Assembly: GCA_031268335.1 (NCBI GenBank)
Contig: JAIRXG010000018.1
Location: 1-61,685, forward strand
Reading direction: 5' to 3'
DNA from: Campylobacteraceae bacterium
GTDB lineage: Bacteria; Campylobacterota; Campylobacteria; Campylobacterales; Campylobacteraceae
Length of the DNA stretch: 61,685 nucleotides
The notes under the pieces are model-generated. The model did no database searches. It was not told the DNA's origin and was given only the letters and a program-made list of their open reading frames with translations. Each line of letters begins with the position of its first letter. Position 1 is the first letter of the stretch. This document shows, one piece after another, positions 28,345-38,666 of this stretch. Both the position numbers and the translations under genes were made by a program.

Positions 28345-30180
28345 TTGTTCTACTATAAAGTTATATTCTTAGGTTCATCGTTAGAGCCGCTGATATATTT
28401 CTCTTTAGAAGAGATAAGGATAGGTCTTGTAGTAAAAGTTACGCTGCAAAACAAAGAGCGCTTGGGCGTAATCCAAAAGAGCGCTCTAATTCCTGATTTT
28501 AAATGTCAGCCGATTATAGAGACAACGAATAGTTTTTTTGTTGATACACAGTTTTTTCTTGCCGAATTTATAGCTGATTATTATTGTTGTTCACTTGGCG
28601 TTGCTTTAAATATTTTTACTCCGTATGTAATGCAAAACCTTCTTTTCGAAAAGTTAATCATAACTCCTCCAAATCTCACCGATAAACAAAAAGAAGCGTT
28701 TGATTTTTTAAATTCTCATAAATACTCTTTGCTTTTTGGCGATACGGGAAGCGGTAAAAGTGAAATATATATCTCTTTTGTGTGTCAAACACTAAGCGAG
28801 GGCAAAAATGCTATATATTTACTTCCCGAAATAGGACTTACTCCTCAACTTGAGTTTAAACTCAAAGCTTTTTTTGGCGATTTGGTTGCTATTTGGCACT
28901 CAAAACTTAGCAAAAAAAGAAAAGAGGGGATTTTAAAAGAGATATACGAGGGTAAAATCAGGGTAGTTTTAGGCGCTCGTTCGGCTCTATTTTTGCCGTT
29001 GCACAATGTTGGTCTCATCATCATAGATGAAGAGCATGACGAAAGTTACAAATCAAATAATGCTCCAAGATATAACGCTAGAGATTTGAGTTTGATAATG
29101 GGCAAGAAAATAGATGCAAAAGTCATATTAGGAAGCGCTACGCCAAATGTTACGATGGTTGCAAAGATTCCATATTTTAGACTAAGGGGAAGTTTTTTTG
29201 ATAGTAAAAAAGAGATAGTCTATGAAAACGCACATAATGAAATCTCGCAAAGTATGTTACATGAGATAAAAAATGCATTGGATAAAAAACGTCAAATTAT
29301 TATTTTTCTACCAACGCGTGCACATTTTAAATACATAGTATGCAAAAATTGCGGCGCTGTTATAGAGTGTCCGTTTTGTTCTGTTGCTATGAGTTTGCAT
29401 AAAAATTTGAATGCGCTGAAATGTCACTACTGCAATTTCACTTCAAAAATTTTAAAAGTGTGTTCAAAATGCGGCAGTGAAACGATGGAAGCCACAAGAC
29501 TTGGCACAGCGGAAGTTACCGATAGATTAAGAGAGCTTTTTCCAAATAGTAGCATTGAGAAATTTGACAAAGACGAAGTAACGACTGATGCAAAACTGAA
29601 CAAAATACTTAAAAGTTTCAAAGAACGTGAAATCGATATTTTAGTGGGCACACAAATGCTCAGCAAAGGACACGATTATCACAATGTCGGACTTTCAATT
29701 ATTATGGGCATAGACTCTCTTTTGGCAATACCTGATTTCAAAGCAAGAGAAAAAACGCTCTCTCTTGCTATACAAATCGCAGGACGAAGCGGACGAAAAG
29801 AGGAGGGCAGAGTTTTTATACAAAGTAAAAATCAAGATTTTTTTGCAAAATTTTTGCAAAATTATGATGAATTTATTGAGGAAGAAAAAAAAATCAGAGA
29901 AGGATTATTTCCTCCGTTTAGAAAACTTATGCGTTTGCTTATATCCCATAAAATAGAGCAAAAAGCGAAAGATATCACCGATAAAGCGGTAGAGATTTTA
30001 AAAGAGCATAAAGATATTGAGATAGTAGGATGCGGAAAAGCGGATATTGCCAAAATAGCAAATAAGTATCGTTATTTTGTACTCATCAGAAGTTTTGGCG
30101 TAAAACCTCTCTTAATAGCCGCCAAATTTATCAAAAATGATGCTATTCAGATAGATATGGATCCGCTTTCATTTTCATAG
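28345..30180 (+). CDS. priA: Primosomal replication-restart helicase PriA
   Basis: About 611 residues. PriA recognises stalled forks and reloads DnaB. Walker A LLFGDTGSGKSE, DEEHDESYKS, GSATPN and QIAGRSGRKEEG are present. The zinc-binding insert has its Cys pairs CKNCG, CPFC, CHYC and CSKCG. An in-frame TTG at 28321 gives eight more residues, but the TTG at 28345 starts MFYYKVIFLGSSLEPL, which fits the family N-terminus better. Neither has a strong ribosome site, so coupling to the pilin gene is likely. Slightly short, as usual in Campylobacterota. Confidence 0.92.
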   Translation: MFYYKVIFLGSSLEPLIYFSLEEIRIGLVVKVTLQNKERLGVIQKSALIPDFKCQPIIETTNSFFVDTQFFLAEFIADYYCCSLGVALNIFTPYVMQNLLFEKLIITPPNLTDKQKEAFDFLNSHKYSLLFGDTGSGKSEIYISFVCQTLSEGKNAIYLLPEIGLTPQLEFKLKAFFGDLVAIWHSKLSKKRKEGILKEIYEGKIRVVLGARSALFLPLHNVGLIIIDEEHDESYKSNNAPRYNARDLSLIMGKKIDAKVILGSATPNVTMVAKIPYFRLRGSFFDSKKEIVYENAHNEISQSMLHEIKNALDKKRQIIIFLPTRAHFKYIVCKNCGAVIECPFCSVAMSLHKNLNALKCHYCNFTSKILKVCSKCGSETMEATRLGTAEVTDRLRELFPNSSIEKFDKDEVTTDAKLNKILKSFKEREIDILVGTQMLSKGHDYHNVGLSIIMGIDSLLAIPDFKAREKTLSLAIQIAGRSGRKEEGRVFIQSKNQDFFAKFLQNYDEFIEEEKKIREGLFPPFRKLMRLLISHKIEQKAKDITDKAVEILKEHKDIEIVGCGKADIAKIANKYRYFVLIRSFGVKPLLIAAKFIKNDAIQIDMDPLSFS

Positions 30181-30333
30181 AATTTGATTTTTAGTGATTA
30201 AAACTTTGCTAAAAGACCGATAATACGCAATATTTTTTCATGCAAAACTTTCATACATGTAGCTATCTTTTGCTAAATGTTTTTTTTGTTTATTTTTGCT
30301 ATTATTTTGACTTATGAAAAAGGCAGCGAATAT
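30181..30333. other. Spacer with one TACATGTA
   Basis: TACATGTA at 30254 followed by GC. It probably holds the ispG promoter. The open frame upstream of 30334 is ignored because AAGG precedes the ATG at 30334 and the conserved protein begins there. Confidence 0.4.
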
Positions 30334-31404
30334 ATGCAAGAAAGATATAAAACCAAGCAGATAAATGTCAGCAATGTGCTTATTGGAGGAGACGCGCCCA
30401 TAAGCGTACAATCCATGACGTTTTCCAAAACACACGATATAGTGTCTACCGTCGAACAGATAAAAAGACTTGAAAAAGCCGGTTGCGACATTGTGCGCGT
30501 GGCTGTGCCTGATTATGAAGACGCATATGCCTTAAAAGAGATAAAATCGCAAATCTCACTTCCGCTTGTGGCGGACATTCATTTTAATTATCGTTTGGCT
30601 TTGATAGCCGCTGAGGTTGTTGATTGCATAAGGATAAATCCGGGAAATATAGGCTCAAAAAGCAGAGTCAAAGAGGTAGTTAAAGCTTGCAAAGAGAGAA
30701 ATATTCCTATTCGTATTGGGGTAAATAGCGGAAGTTTGGAAAAAGAGTTTGAACAAAAATATGGCGGAAATGCAAAAGGAATGGTCGAATCCGCACTTTA
30801 CAACATAAAATATTTGGAAGATTTGGATTTTACAAATCTGAAGGTATCCCTCAAAGCAAGCGATGCGACTCGCACTGTTGAAGCTTATAGAATGTTGCGA
30901 CCTTTGGTCGAGTATCCGTTTCATATCGGCGTTACAGAGGCTGGCACGCTTTTCCACTCAACTGTAAAATCATCTATTGCTTTAGGTTCGCTTTTGCTTG
31001 ACGGCATCGGCGATACAATGAGGGTTTCTATAACGGGTGAACTTGAAGAAGAGATAAGAGTTGCAAAAGCTATATTGAAAAACAGCGGCAGGGCAAAAGA
31101 CGGATTAAATATCATATCGTGCCCTACATGTGGGCGTATTCAAGCCGATTTGGTCAGCGCGATAAAGACGATAGAGGCTAAAACGGCTCATATAAAAACG
31201 CCTTTGAATATTTCGGTTATGGGTTGCGTTGTAAATGCTATAGGCGAAGCAAAAGAGGCGGATGTGGCGATAGCTTACGGAAAAGGAAGCGGGCTTATCA
31301 TAAAAAAAGGCGAAATTATCGCAAAACTTGATGAGAAAGACTTGGTTGAAAGATTTTTAGAAGAGGTAGAGATGGAAGCAGCAAAGGAGAATTTAAATGG
31401 ATAA
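30334..31404 (+). CDS. ispG: 4-hydroxy-3-methylbut-2-enyl diphosphate synthase
   Basis: About 356 residues from ATG 30334. IspG is a 4Fe-4S enzyme of the MEP isoprenoid pathway, turning MEcPP into [39 protein letters not shown] and the [11 protein letters not shown] barrel strands are typical. Cluster Cys are in SCPTCGR and VMGCVVN. Its 3' end overlaps dnaB by 8 bp, so the two are translated together. Confidence 0.95.
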   Translation: MQERYKTKQINVSNVLIGGDAPISVQSMTFSKTHDIVSTVEQIKRLEKAGCDIVRVAVPDYEDAYALKEIKSQISLPLVADIHFNYRLALIAAEVVDCIRINPGNIGSKSRVKEVVKACKERNIPIRIGVNSGSLEKEFEQKYGGNAKGMVESALYNIKYLEDLDFTNLKVSLKASDATRTVEAYRMLRPLVEYPFHIGVTEAGTLFHSTVKSSIALGSLLLDGIGDTMRVSITGELEEEIRVAKAILKNSGRAKDGLNIISCPTCGRIQADLVSAIKTIEAKTAHIKTPLNISVMGCVVNAIGEAKEADVAIAYGKGSGLIIKKGEIIAKLDEKDLVERFLEEVEMEAAKENLNG

Positions 31405-32833
31405 TCTGCATAATATAAATATAGAACGTTCTGTTCTTAGTTCTATCATATTTAACCCAACGCTTTTTGAGGAAGTTTCTTCAAAATTAAATCCGCTTGA
31501 TTTTTATCTGCCTGCTCACAGGCATATATTTTCTGCTATGCTTGATTGCGAAAGGGATGATTTGCCGATAGATGAAGAGTTTTTGAAAAAAACGCTAAGT
31601 CAAAACGGCGTTTTTGACGAAAATGTGATGCTCGATATTCTCTCTACAAACTGGGTTCCGAATATAGCCGCATATACGCAAGAGATAAAAGAAAAATCCA
31701 TCAAAAGACAACTTGTTGCATTGACGGGAGATATTAACGATATAACTGTAGAAAAAGATTTGCCTGTGCGTGATGTCGTAGACATAGTTCAGCAAAAATT
31801 GTATCAGATTACGCAAGAATCAACCGAAAAAGAGTTCAGAGAATCCCCGGAAATGATTCACTCCGCGATAGAATATATAAAGGAGATGAAAAGCAGAGGA
31901 AATAGCTTGATTACAGGTATTGATACCGGATTTTATGACTTAAATAAACTGACAACTGGTTTCAATAATGGTGATTTTGTTGTTATCGCCGCACGTCCTG
32001 CTATGGGAAAGACGGCATTTTGTCTAAATATTGCGGGACATTGTCTGGATACGAATAAAGGAGTCGCTGTTTTTTCTTTGGAGATGCCTGCCGAACAATT
32101 GATGTTAAGAATGCTAAGTGCGAAAACGTCAATTCCGCTTCAAAATTTAAAAGTAGGTAATTTGACGGATGAAGAGTGGGAGAGATTATCCGATGCCGCC
32201 GATGAGTTTTCAAAGAAGAAATTTTTTGTAAACGACCAAGGAAATGTTAATATTCATCATATACGCGGACAACTTAGAAAATTGAAGATGAAACACCCGG
32301 AGATATCCATTTGCATTATAGACTATTTGCAATTGATGACAAGCGTTACAAGCGGCAAAGAGAGACATCTTGAAGTAAGCGACATAAGCAGAGGATTGAA
32401 ACTTTTAGCGCGCGAACTTGATATGCCCATCGTCGCTCTTTCACAGCTTAACAGAAGCCTTGAAAGCAGGAGCGACAGAAGACCGATGTTAAGTGATATA
32501 AGAGAGTCGGGCTCTATAGAACAAGATGCCGATATTATACTTTTTGTTTATAGAGACGATGTGTATAAACAAAAAGATGAAAAAGAGAAAGAGGAGAGGT
32601 CGAAAAAGGAGAAAGACAAGAGCGGCAATGTAAATCCTTATAAAAGCAATTTTATTGAAAAGCCTGTTGAAGAGGCGGAGATTATTATCGGCAAGAATAG
32701 AAACGGACCCACGGGCGTCGCACATCTTTTATTCCATAAAACTTTTGTGAAATTTGTAGATAATGCGAAAAGAAATGAAGAAAATAATTTCACAGATACG
32801 AAAATAGATTTTGGTTATTTGCCGCGAGGATAG
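31397..32833 (+). CDS. dnaB: Replicative DNA helicase DnaB
   Basis: 478 residues. N-terminal domain (about 5-110) with [14 protein letters not shown]; RecA-like domain from about 165. Walker A is ARPAMGKT, Walker [11 protein letters not shown], and [15 protein letters not shown] with the [13 protein letters not shown] motif follow. A Lys/Glu-rich insert ([15 protein letters not shown]) lies after the [10 protein letters not shown] strand. No intein. It sits directly before comEC, as I recall for H. pylori. Confidence 0.96.
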   Translation: MDNLHNINIERSVLSSIIFNPTLFEEVSSKLNPLDFYLPAHRHIFSAMLDCERDDLPIDEEFLKKTLSQNGVFDENVMLDILSTNWVPNIAAYTQEIKEKSIKRQLVALTGDINDITVEKDLPVRDVVDIVQQKLYQITQESTEKEFRESPEMIHSAIEYIKEMKSRGNSLITGIDTGFYDLNKLTTGFNNGDFVVIAARPAMGKTAFCLNIAGHCLDTNKGVAVFSLEMPAEQLMLRMLSAKTSIPLQNLKVGNLTDEEWERLSDAADEFSKKKFFVNDQGNVNIHHIRGQLRKLKMKHPEISICIIDYLQLMTSVTSGKERHLEVSDISRGLKLLARELDMPIVALSQLNRSLESRSDRRPMLSDIRESGSIEQDADIILFVYRDDVYKQKDEKEKEERSKKEKDKSGNVNPYKSNFIEKPVEEAEIIIGKNRNGPTGVAHLLFHKTFVKFVDNAKRNEENNFTDTKIDFGYLPRG

Positions 32834-34105
32834 ATGAAGCCTTTTTTGCCGTTGTTTCGGACAAAGTTTGAAATAGTGGCGGCAATAACTGTTTTAAGCG
32901 TTGTTTTTTTAATCAATATAGGTTTTAAGTATCTTGATTATCGGGAGTTCAAAAGTCATAATTGGGCAACCATACGCGGCGATGTTACCAATGTTGTGCA
33001 TTTAAAAGCAAAAAACGGTAGAGAGTATCAGCGTTTATCAGTAAAAAATGACGATGGTTTTACGCTTAGCATAACTTACATGTCAAAAGAAAAACTTAAG
33101 CAAAATATGCGCGTGGGATTTCGCGTTAAAACAGACGAGGTTGATTTTATATCATTTTTTGCCAAAAGATTTTACGCAACTTCTGTTTTGGCGTGGGCAA
33201 ACGAGGCAAATAATACACATGTAAAATCAAAACTGCAAAACGCTATTTTTTCTCAGCATGAAAATGTTTTAGCAAAGGAACTTTATAGTACACTTTTTTT
33301 GGCTACGCCGATTTCAAAAACCTTAAGAGAGCAAGTGCAAAGGTGGGGTATCACTCATATAATTGCTATCAGCGGATTTCATTTAAGCATTATATTTGGT
33401 TTTTTATATTTTATAATTAAGCCCGTCTATGGGTTTTTTCAAAATAGATATTTTCCTTACAGAAACACGAGATGGGATATATCGTTAGTAATTTTTATAT
33501 TTTTAGGATATTATCTATGGCTTATAGATATGACACCTTCATTTTTACGCTCTTATGCTATGGGAGTTTTTGGCTTTTTGTTTCTTTGGCGCGGTATACA
33601 TGTACTGAGTTTTGAAATATTGTTTTTTACATCGGCATTTTTAATAGCTCTATTTCCGCAGTTGATTTTTAATATCGGATTTATACTTTCAGTTTTTGGT
33701 GTCTTTTTTATTTTTGTTTTTATAAAACATTTTGGCGAGGCTTTAAAAGTTTGGCAAAGTGCCGTTTTGATAAATTTTTGGCTGTTTTTAGCGATGAATC
33801 CGATAGTATACTACTGGTTTGGAGTGATAAATTTGCAGCAATTAGCGTCTATACCATTGAGCATGCTCTTTGTAGTTTTTTATCCGCTTAGCGTATTTTT
33901 ACATGTGATAGGATACGGAGGAATTTTTGACAATCTTATGCTGCAATTTTTGTCTTATGAGAGCAAAAGCGTGATGTTCAATACGCCTGTTTGGCTTTTA
34001 GCTATCTATCTCGCCCTTGCTGTTCTCAGCGCCTACAGAGCTATTTTTATGCTTTTTATTGCCTTTATAGGCATTAGCTACTTCTATTTTTTCTTGTTCT
34101 CTTGA
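32834..34105 (+). CDS. comEC: ComEC/Rec2 family DNA-uptake membrane channel
   Basis: 423 residues. It holds the OB-like N-terminal part and the competence membrane domain (from about 155, at WGITHIIAISGFHLSI, with the conserved SGxHL motif) with about seven helices. It lacks the C-terminal metallo-beta-lactamase domain found in B. subtilis ComEC, which is the usual short form in Campylobacterota. It takes single-stranded DNA across the inner membrane. ATG follows the dnaB stop directly. Its last 108 bp overlap yihY on the other strand. Confidence 0.88.
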   Translation: MKPFLPLFRTKFEIVAAITVLSVVFLINIGFKYLDYREFKSHNWATIRGDVTNVVHLKAKNGREYQRLSVKNDDGFTLSITYMSKEKLKQNMRVGFRVKTDEVDFISFFAKRFYATSVLAWANEANNTHVKSKLQNAIFSQHENVLAKELYSTLFLATPISKTLREQVQRWGITHIIAISGFHLSIIFGFLYFIIKPVYGFFQNRYFPYRNTRWDISLVIFIFLGYYLWLIDMTPSFLRSYAMGVFGFLFLWRGIHVLSFEILFFTSAFLIALFPQLIFNIGFILSVFGVFFIFVFIKHFGEALKVWQSAVLINFWLFLAMNPIVYYWFGVINLQQLASIPLSMLFVVFYPLSVFLHVIGYGGIFDNLMLQFLSYESKSVMFNTPVWLLAIYLALAVLSAYRAIFMLFIAFIGISYFYFFLFS

Positions 34106-34894
34106 GTGCAAGATATGGCAGATTTTTACTCCATAAAGAAATATAATCCATGAGCAATATATCCATATGAAGAAAAACAGCACAATACTAAAAGAACCGT
34201 AAATAGTTAGATAAGTTTTATTATAAGTTACGTAAAGCACAAAAAGGGTTTTAGATATGTACCATATAAATGAAGCTAAAAAAGAGGATATGCCTCCCGC
34301 GTACAAAGATATTTTTGCGTTTGACGATATCATATATATCGTAAAAAAGAGCGCCCAGACTAAAAGGTAAGGAAAAATCGCTAAAAAGTTTACATTATAT
34401 CCTTGAGAGTCTAAAAAATCTTGCAAAATATTTGACATGTAAAAAGAGATACCAAGCAGTATGGGGGCTAAAGTTATGAGCGTCCAATATGCCGATAATG
34501 ATTGCCAAAAAGAGCGAGGAGAAGCATGCATGATTTTATTGAAAATAGTCTCGTAATCTTTAAAAAACATCATAGATATCATAAGCACGGTTATAATTCC
34601 GAAAATTCCCATTTGTATGGTATTCCCTAAAAATTTATCTATGTATTCGGATATCATTTCGGATTGCGAGGGCATAAGAGAGTTAAATATAAAAGATTTT
34701 ATTTTTTCATAATATCCTTCAAAACTCGGCAACTTTGTAAAAATAGAAAACGTTATCAAAAGTACGGGAATGACAGAAAGTATTGTATGAAAACTAAGGC
34801 TTGAGGCATATGTCATCAAATCTTTATCGTTTATGCGTAAAATTAATTTTCCAAGATTTTTGCACTTTTGTATAAAATTTTTCACATTAATCAA
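33998..34894 (-). CDS. YihY/BrkB family inner-membrane protein
   Basis: 298 residues. Six predicted membrane helices with the family pattern MTYASSLSFHTILSVIPVLL, the loop GIFGIITVLMISMMFFKDYE, and WPYL/WALFFTIYM-like middle helices. Formerly called RNase BN; the true function is unknown. TTG start overlaps glcD by 8 bp. The hydrophilic C-terminal tail (about 255-298) is encoded antisense to the comEC end. Confidence 0.85.
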   Translation of the reverse strand: MINVKNFIQKCKNLGKLILRINDKDLMTYASSLSFHTILSVIPVLLITFSIFTKLPSFEGYYEKIKSFIFNSLMPSQSEMISEYIDKFLGNTIQMGIFGIITVLMISMMFFKDYETIFNKIMHASPRSFWQSLSAYWTLITLAPILLGISFYMSNILQDFLDSQGYNVNFLAIFPYLLVWALFFTIYMISSNAKISLYAGGISSFLASFIWYISKTLFVLYVTYNKTYLTIYGSFSIVLFFFIWIYCSWIIFLYGVKICHILHSREQEKIEVANAYKGNKKHKNSSVGAENSKGEIDS

Positions 34895-36275
34895 GCCCCA
34901 TTTTACAAGGATTTAATATATTATTTGGGTCAAACGCTTTTTTTATAGTTCGGAAAAGTTCCATCTCTTGCGGCGTAAAAGCAAGTTTCATAAAAGGCGC
35001 TTTTGAGATGCCTATACCATGTTCGCCGCTTAATGTACCGCCAAGTTCTACGGCGGCTTTGAACACCTCTTCTATGGCCTTGTGTCCAAGCTCTAACTGC
35101 TCTTTGTTGTTGCCGTCTACCATAACGTTTGTATGAACATTGCCATCGCCTGTGTGTCCGAAACAAGGAATCAGTAGGTTATATTTTTTTGAAATTTTAC
35201 TGATTTCATCAAGAAGTCCCGGTAGTTTGCTGCGCGGAACTGTAACGTCTTCATTTAGCTTTTTGCTTCCGTAAATCGTTATACTTTGCGAGCAATTACG
35301 TCTTGCAAACCACAAATCTTTTGCTTCGGTTTCATTTTTGGCTATTTTAAATTCGCTGCAATGGTTTGATTTGAAAACCTCGTCGATTTTTTCCATCTGC
35401 TCGTCCAAGATATTTAGCGCAGCCGCATCTACATCTGTTATAAGTATTGCACCCGCATTTGTTGGAAGCCCTTTTTTAAATCTTTTTTCGACAGCATTGA
35501 TGCTAAGGTTATCTAAAAATTCCATGGCGACAGGCGTTATGCCTTCAGCAAAAGTTTTGTAAACCGCATTCATAGCGTGTTGTACGCTTGGAAAAACGCC
35601 GAATGCGGTTTTTGTGAATTTTGGCTTGGTGATAAGTTTTAACGTTATCTCGGTTATCACGGCAAGAGTGCCCTCGCTTGCTATCAAAATGCCGGCGATA
35701 TTATATCCGGCCACATCTTTAATGGTGCGTTTTCCGGCTCTTATTATCTCCCCATTTGGCAATACTGCGCGCAAAGCCATAACATAATCTTTAGTAATGC
35801 CGTATTTTGCCGCCCGCATGCCGCCCGCATTTTCGCTTACATTGCCGCCTATTGTAGAGTGTTCTTCGCTTGCGGGATCGGGCGGGTAAAAAAGCCCCCT
35901 TTCCTCAACGCTTTTTTGCAAATCCATATTTATGACGCCTGGCTGCACTACTGCCACCATATTGTCCATATCGATTTCCAAAATTTTATTCATATGTTTT
36001 TCAAAGGCCAATATAATCCCGCCTTTTATACTCAATGAACCGCCGGTAAATCCGCTCCCTGCGCCTCTTGGAATGATAACAATTTTATTTTCGTTACAAT
36101 AGCGTAAAATCGCGCTCACATCTTTTTCATTTCTTGGAAAAATAACGCAATCAGGCTCATATCTCGCCCTTGTTGCATCATATGAGTAGGCTATGAGGTG
36201 TGCTTTGTCGGTATATATATTCTCATATCCTACTATGCTTGTCAGAGCTTTCACATGTAAGGCATCAAAACTCAT
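34887..36275 (-). CDS. glcD: GlcD-like FAD-linked oxidoreductase
   Basis: 462 residues. FAD_binding_4 domain: PRGAGSGFTGGSL and DPASEEHSTIGGNVSENAGG for the flavin pyrophosphate; a C-terminal FAD-linked oxidase domain with CFGHTGDGNVHTNV and GTLSGEHGIG. This is the glycolate oxidase GlcD / D-lactate dehydrogenase group, oxidising 2-hydroxy acids. No GlcE/GlcF partner is adjacent. The start overlaps the upstream PgbA-like stop (ATGA). Confidence 0.9.
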   Translation of the reverse strand: MSFDALHVKALTSIVGYENIYTDKAHLIAYSYDATRARYEPDCVIFPRNEKDVSAILRYCNENKIVIIPRGAGSGFTGGSLSIKGGIILAFEKHMNKILEIDMDNMVAVVQPGVINMDLQKSVEERGLFYPPDPASEEHSTIGGNVSENAGGMRAAKYGITKDYVMALRAVLPNGEIIRAGKRTIKDVAGYNIAGILIASEGTLAVITEITLKLITKPKFTKTAFGVFPSVQHAMNAVYKTFAEGITPVAMEFLDNLSINAVEKRFKKGLPTNAGAILITDVDAAALNILDEQMEKIDEVFKSNHCSEFKIAKNETEAKDLWFARRNCSQSITIYGSKKLNEDVTVPRSKLPGLLDEISKISKKYNLLIPCFGHTGDGNVHTNVMVDGNNKEQLELGHKAIEEVFKAAVELGGTLSGEHGIGISKAPFMKLAFTPQEMELFRTIKKAFDPNNILNPCKMGLD

Positions 36276-37012
36276 TTTATTCCCAATAGTTGTTTATAGT
36301 AAGAGTTGTAATTTCCTATATTTTTTTTGCTGATAATAAGAGGCGAGGTTTGTATATTGTTCGAAATTCTGCTATAAAACGGCGTTACAGGCTGTTCTTC
36401 ATCGCTTATCTTTTTTGAAGAGAATATTTTGACGACTTTGAATGAAACGCAATCTACAAAATAACCGTTTTTTTCTATGTTAAACACTATAAGTCCGGTC
36501 ATATTTATGTTGCAAAGATCGCTAAAATCTTTTATATTAGGATTTGGAGTATATTTTTTGGCTAAATATGCGGCAGGAATATCGGGGTGAACCCAATTGA
36601 TTTTTGTGAAAAATTCGGTGATTTTTTTATAACCCTCATAAGTAGGAGTGATGATCAAAGAACGGTCGTATAGATAATTAAGTCGTATCTCATCGCCGCT
36701 TTTTGGCGTGATTGCTAATTTTGGAAACGTATTTTGCGCAAGCGCGTCATAAGGTTTTAGCTCTATTAAAGCGCTCATGCCGTCTTTTGCCAAAACGGTA
36801 GCTTTTGCTATGATGGTCTCTTGCGAGTTGCCAAATCTATGCATAACGATACCGCTTGAACCTACTACGATTAAAGGCGAATCATCGATAGTTGCTCTAT
36901 TTTGATTGACAGTTCTTAGTGTTGTGGAGTATTCTTCAAAAGGCGGTTGTTCGTAAGCGCAAAAAAGAGATGAAATTAGTAATGATAAAATAATAAAATA
37001 TCGTAAAAACAA
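36272..37012 (-). CDS. PgbA-type (PGBA_N domain) exported protein
   Basis: About 246 residues from TTG 37012. This start is chosen because AGGAG (37018-37022) lies just upstream and the protein then begins with a clear signal peptide (MFLRYFIILSLLISSLFCA); the longer ORF from 37120 has no such support. The mature part matches the plasminogen-binding PgbA N-terminal family: VVGSSGIVMHRF, LKPYDALAQNTFPKL, GDEIRLNYLYDRSLII. Host plasminogen binding is known for H. pylori PgbA; here only surface or periplasmic location is inferred. Confidence 0.75.
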   Translation of the reverse strand: MFLRYFIILSLLISSLFCAYEQPPFEEYSTTLRTVNQNRATIDDSPLIVVGSSGIVMHRFGNSQETIIAKATVLAKDGMSALIELKPYDALAQNTFPKLAITPKSGDEIRLNYLYDRSLIITPTYEGYKKITEFFTKINWVHPDIPAAYLAKKYTPNPNIKDFSDLCNINMTGLIVFNIEKNGYFVDCVSFKVVKIFSSKKISDEEQPVTPFYSRISNNIQTSPLIISKKNIGNYNSYYKQLLGIK

Positions 37013-37481
37013 GTTGTCTCCTATAAATTCTGATTTAAAAAGAATTATACAATAACTGCTTTTAAAAAAGATTGATTTTGCCTTAATCAATTTTAAGCGA
37101 ATTGCTAAAGATTTTTGCATTGTCTAAAAAAATCATTGTTTAGAAATTTGCAAAATAGCCAAAAGAATAAAGTCAAAACAAACACCAAAAAGCTTTGAAA
37201 TCCTTGCATGTAGGCTAAAAATATTTGCATTTCATGAAAGAGAAGCAATAAACGCATACATTTCGTGAAAACAAACGGCGTTTGTTGCAAATTTTAAAAC
37301 ATAATGGCGCAGATAATATTTTAAATTATCGTTATTTTAAAATCGCAATAATATAGTTTAACAAATAAAAATAGACCTCATAACATAAAAATGTAAGAAA
37401 AAATAGGTTAAAATCTCAAATTTACTTTTTTAAATTTATTTTATGTTCGAATATCGGCAATCTATTTTTTAAAGGTTTTTC
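37013..37481. other. Intergenic region between divergent PgbA-like gene and M23 peptidase
   Basis: AT-rich and without recognised genes or RNAs. Both neighbouring genes must be promoted from here. The open frame extending the PgbA-like gene to 37120 and a further short ORF on the same strand lack ribosome sites. Confidence 0.4.
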
Positions 37482-38666
37482 ATGATTCGTTGTCTTCTTT
37501 TGTGCGCTTTTTTTATCAGTTTCGCTTTTGCTTCAAAAACCGAAGAGTACTATTGGGAAAAAGGCGAAACATTATTAAAATTTTTAGAAAAAAACGAATT
37601 GTCGTTTTCTTTATATTACGGGCTTGACTATGAGGACAAAGAGGTTGCATCGGAGATTTACAGCGGAACGAAATATTATCTTTTAAGAGGAGATGAGGGC
37701 GACATAAAACAAGTGTTGATTCCTGTGGGCGGCGGAGAATTGCAACTTCACATGTATAAAGAAAAAGACGGCAATTATACAATAGGTCTTACGCCTGTTG
37801 CATATCAGGAAGAGACAAAAGAGTTTGCGTTTGAGCTGCAAGTTTCTCCATATCAAGATATCATAACCCTTACGGATAGCAATCTTTTGGCGCACGAATT
37901 TGTAAACTCTTTTCAAGGAAGCGTTGATTTTTCAAGGTTGAGAGCCGGAACGAACATAGTCATAATTTATAAACAAAGAATAAGGCTTGGTACACATTTT
38001 ACAAATCCGACTATTACAGCTGGTATGGTAGAGAGCAAAAACAGCGGCAAAAAAGATTATGTATTTTTTTATGAGCCAAAAAGTAGGTACTACAATAATG
38101 ACGGCAAAGAGATATTGGGGTATTTTTTGATAACGCCCGTCCAATATACAAGAATTTCGTCGCCGTTTACGCTTAAACGCTGGCATCCTGTTTTGAAAAA
38201 ATATCGCGCCCATCTTGGTATTGATTATGCAGCGCCTATGGGAACTTCGGTAAAAGCCGCAGGAGATGGTAAAGTAACGTTTGTAGGCACCATGAACGGA
38301 TACGGTAAAACTGTGAAAATCACACACGAGGGCGGATACTCGACACTTTATGCGCATTTAAACGGATTTGCGAGAACTTTGAAAAGCGGAAGTTACGTTA
38401 AAAAAGGTCAAGTTGTGGCTTACGTAGGTAATACCGGCATCAGTACGGGCCCGCATTTGCATTTTGGTCTTTATAAAAATAGCCAGCCGATAAATCCGTC
38501 AAGCATTATAAAAGTAGCAAAAAGCGCTCTTAGCGGCGATGAGAAAAAAGCATTCGGCGAATATGCTAAAAATATGCGCGAAAATCTGGACGCTATAAAA
38601 GAAAATTACGGCTATCTGCAACAAGAAGAGCGGCTTGCCTATTTGGTAAATATCAATGAACAATGA
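37482..38666 (+). CDS. Csd3/Pgp3-type M23 peptidoglycan peptidase
   Basis: 394 residues with a signal peptide (1-17, FISFAFA). Residues 20-230 form the two N-terminal (occluding and LysM-like) domains of Csd3/Pgp3. The catalytic M23 (LytM) domain is at about 245-345, with HLGIDYAAP and HLHFGLY giving the zinc ligands. In H. pylori and C. jejuni this D,D-endo/carboxypeptidase trims peptidoglycan and controls helical shape. A shape role is inferred from the family. It overlaps the NUDIX gene by 11 bp. Confidence 0.88.
   Translation: MIRCLLLCAFFISFAFASKTEEYYWEKGETLLKFLEKNELSFSLYYGLDYEDKEVASEIYSGTKYYLLRGDEGDIKQVLIPVGGGELQLHMYKEKDGNYTIGLTPVAYQEETKEFAFELQVSPYQDIITLTDSNLLAHEFVNSFQGSVDFSRLRAGTNIVIIYKQRIRLGTHFTNPTITAGMVESKNSGKKDYVFFYEPKSRYYNNDGKEILGYFLITPVQYTRISSPFTLKRWHPVLKKYRAHLGIDYAAPMGTSVKAAGDGKVTFVGTMNGYGKTVKITHEGGYSTLYAHLNGFARTLKSGSYVKKGQVVAYVGNTGISTGPHLHFGLYKNSQPINPSSIIKVAKSALSGDEKKAFGEYAKNMRENLDAIKENYGYLQQEERLAYLVNINEQ

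Noticed and set aside
30277..30333. 19-residue extension of IspG
   Set aside because: Hydrophobic, not part of the family, and the ATG at 30334 has AAGG upstream.
37013..37120. N-terminal extension of the PgbA-like gene
   Set aside because: The AGGAG and signal peptide at 37012 give a better start; the extension would bury the signal peptide.
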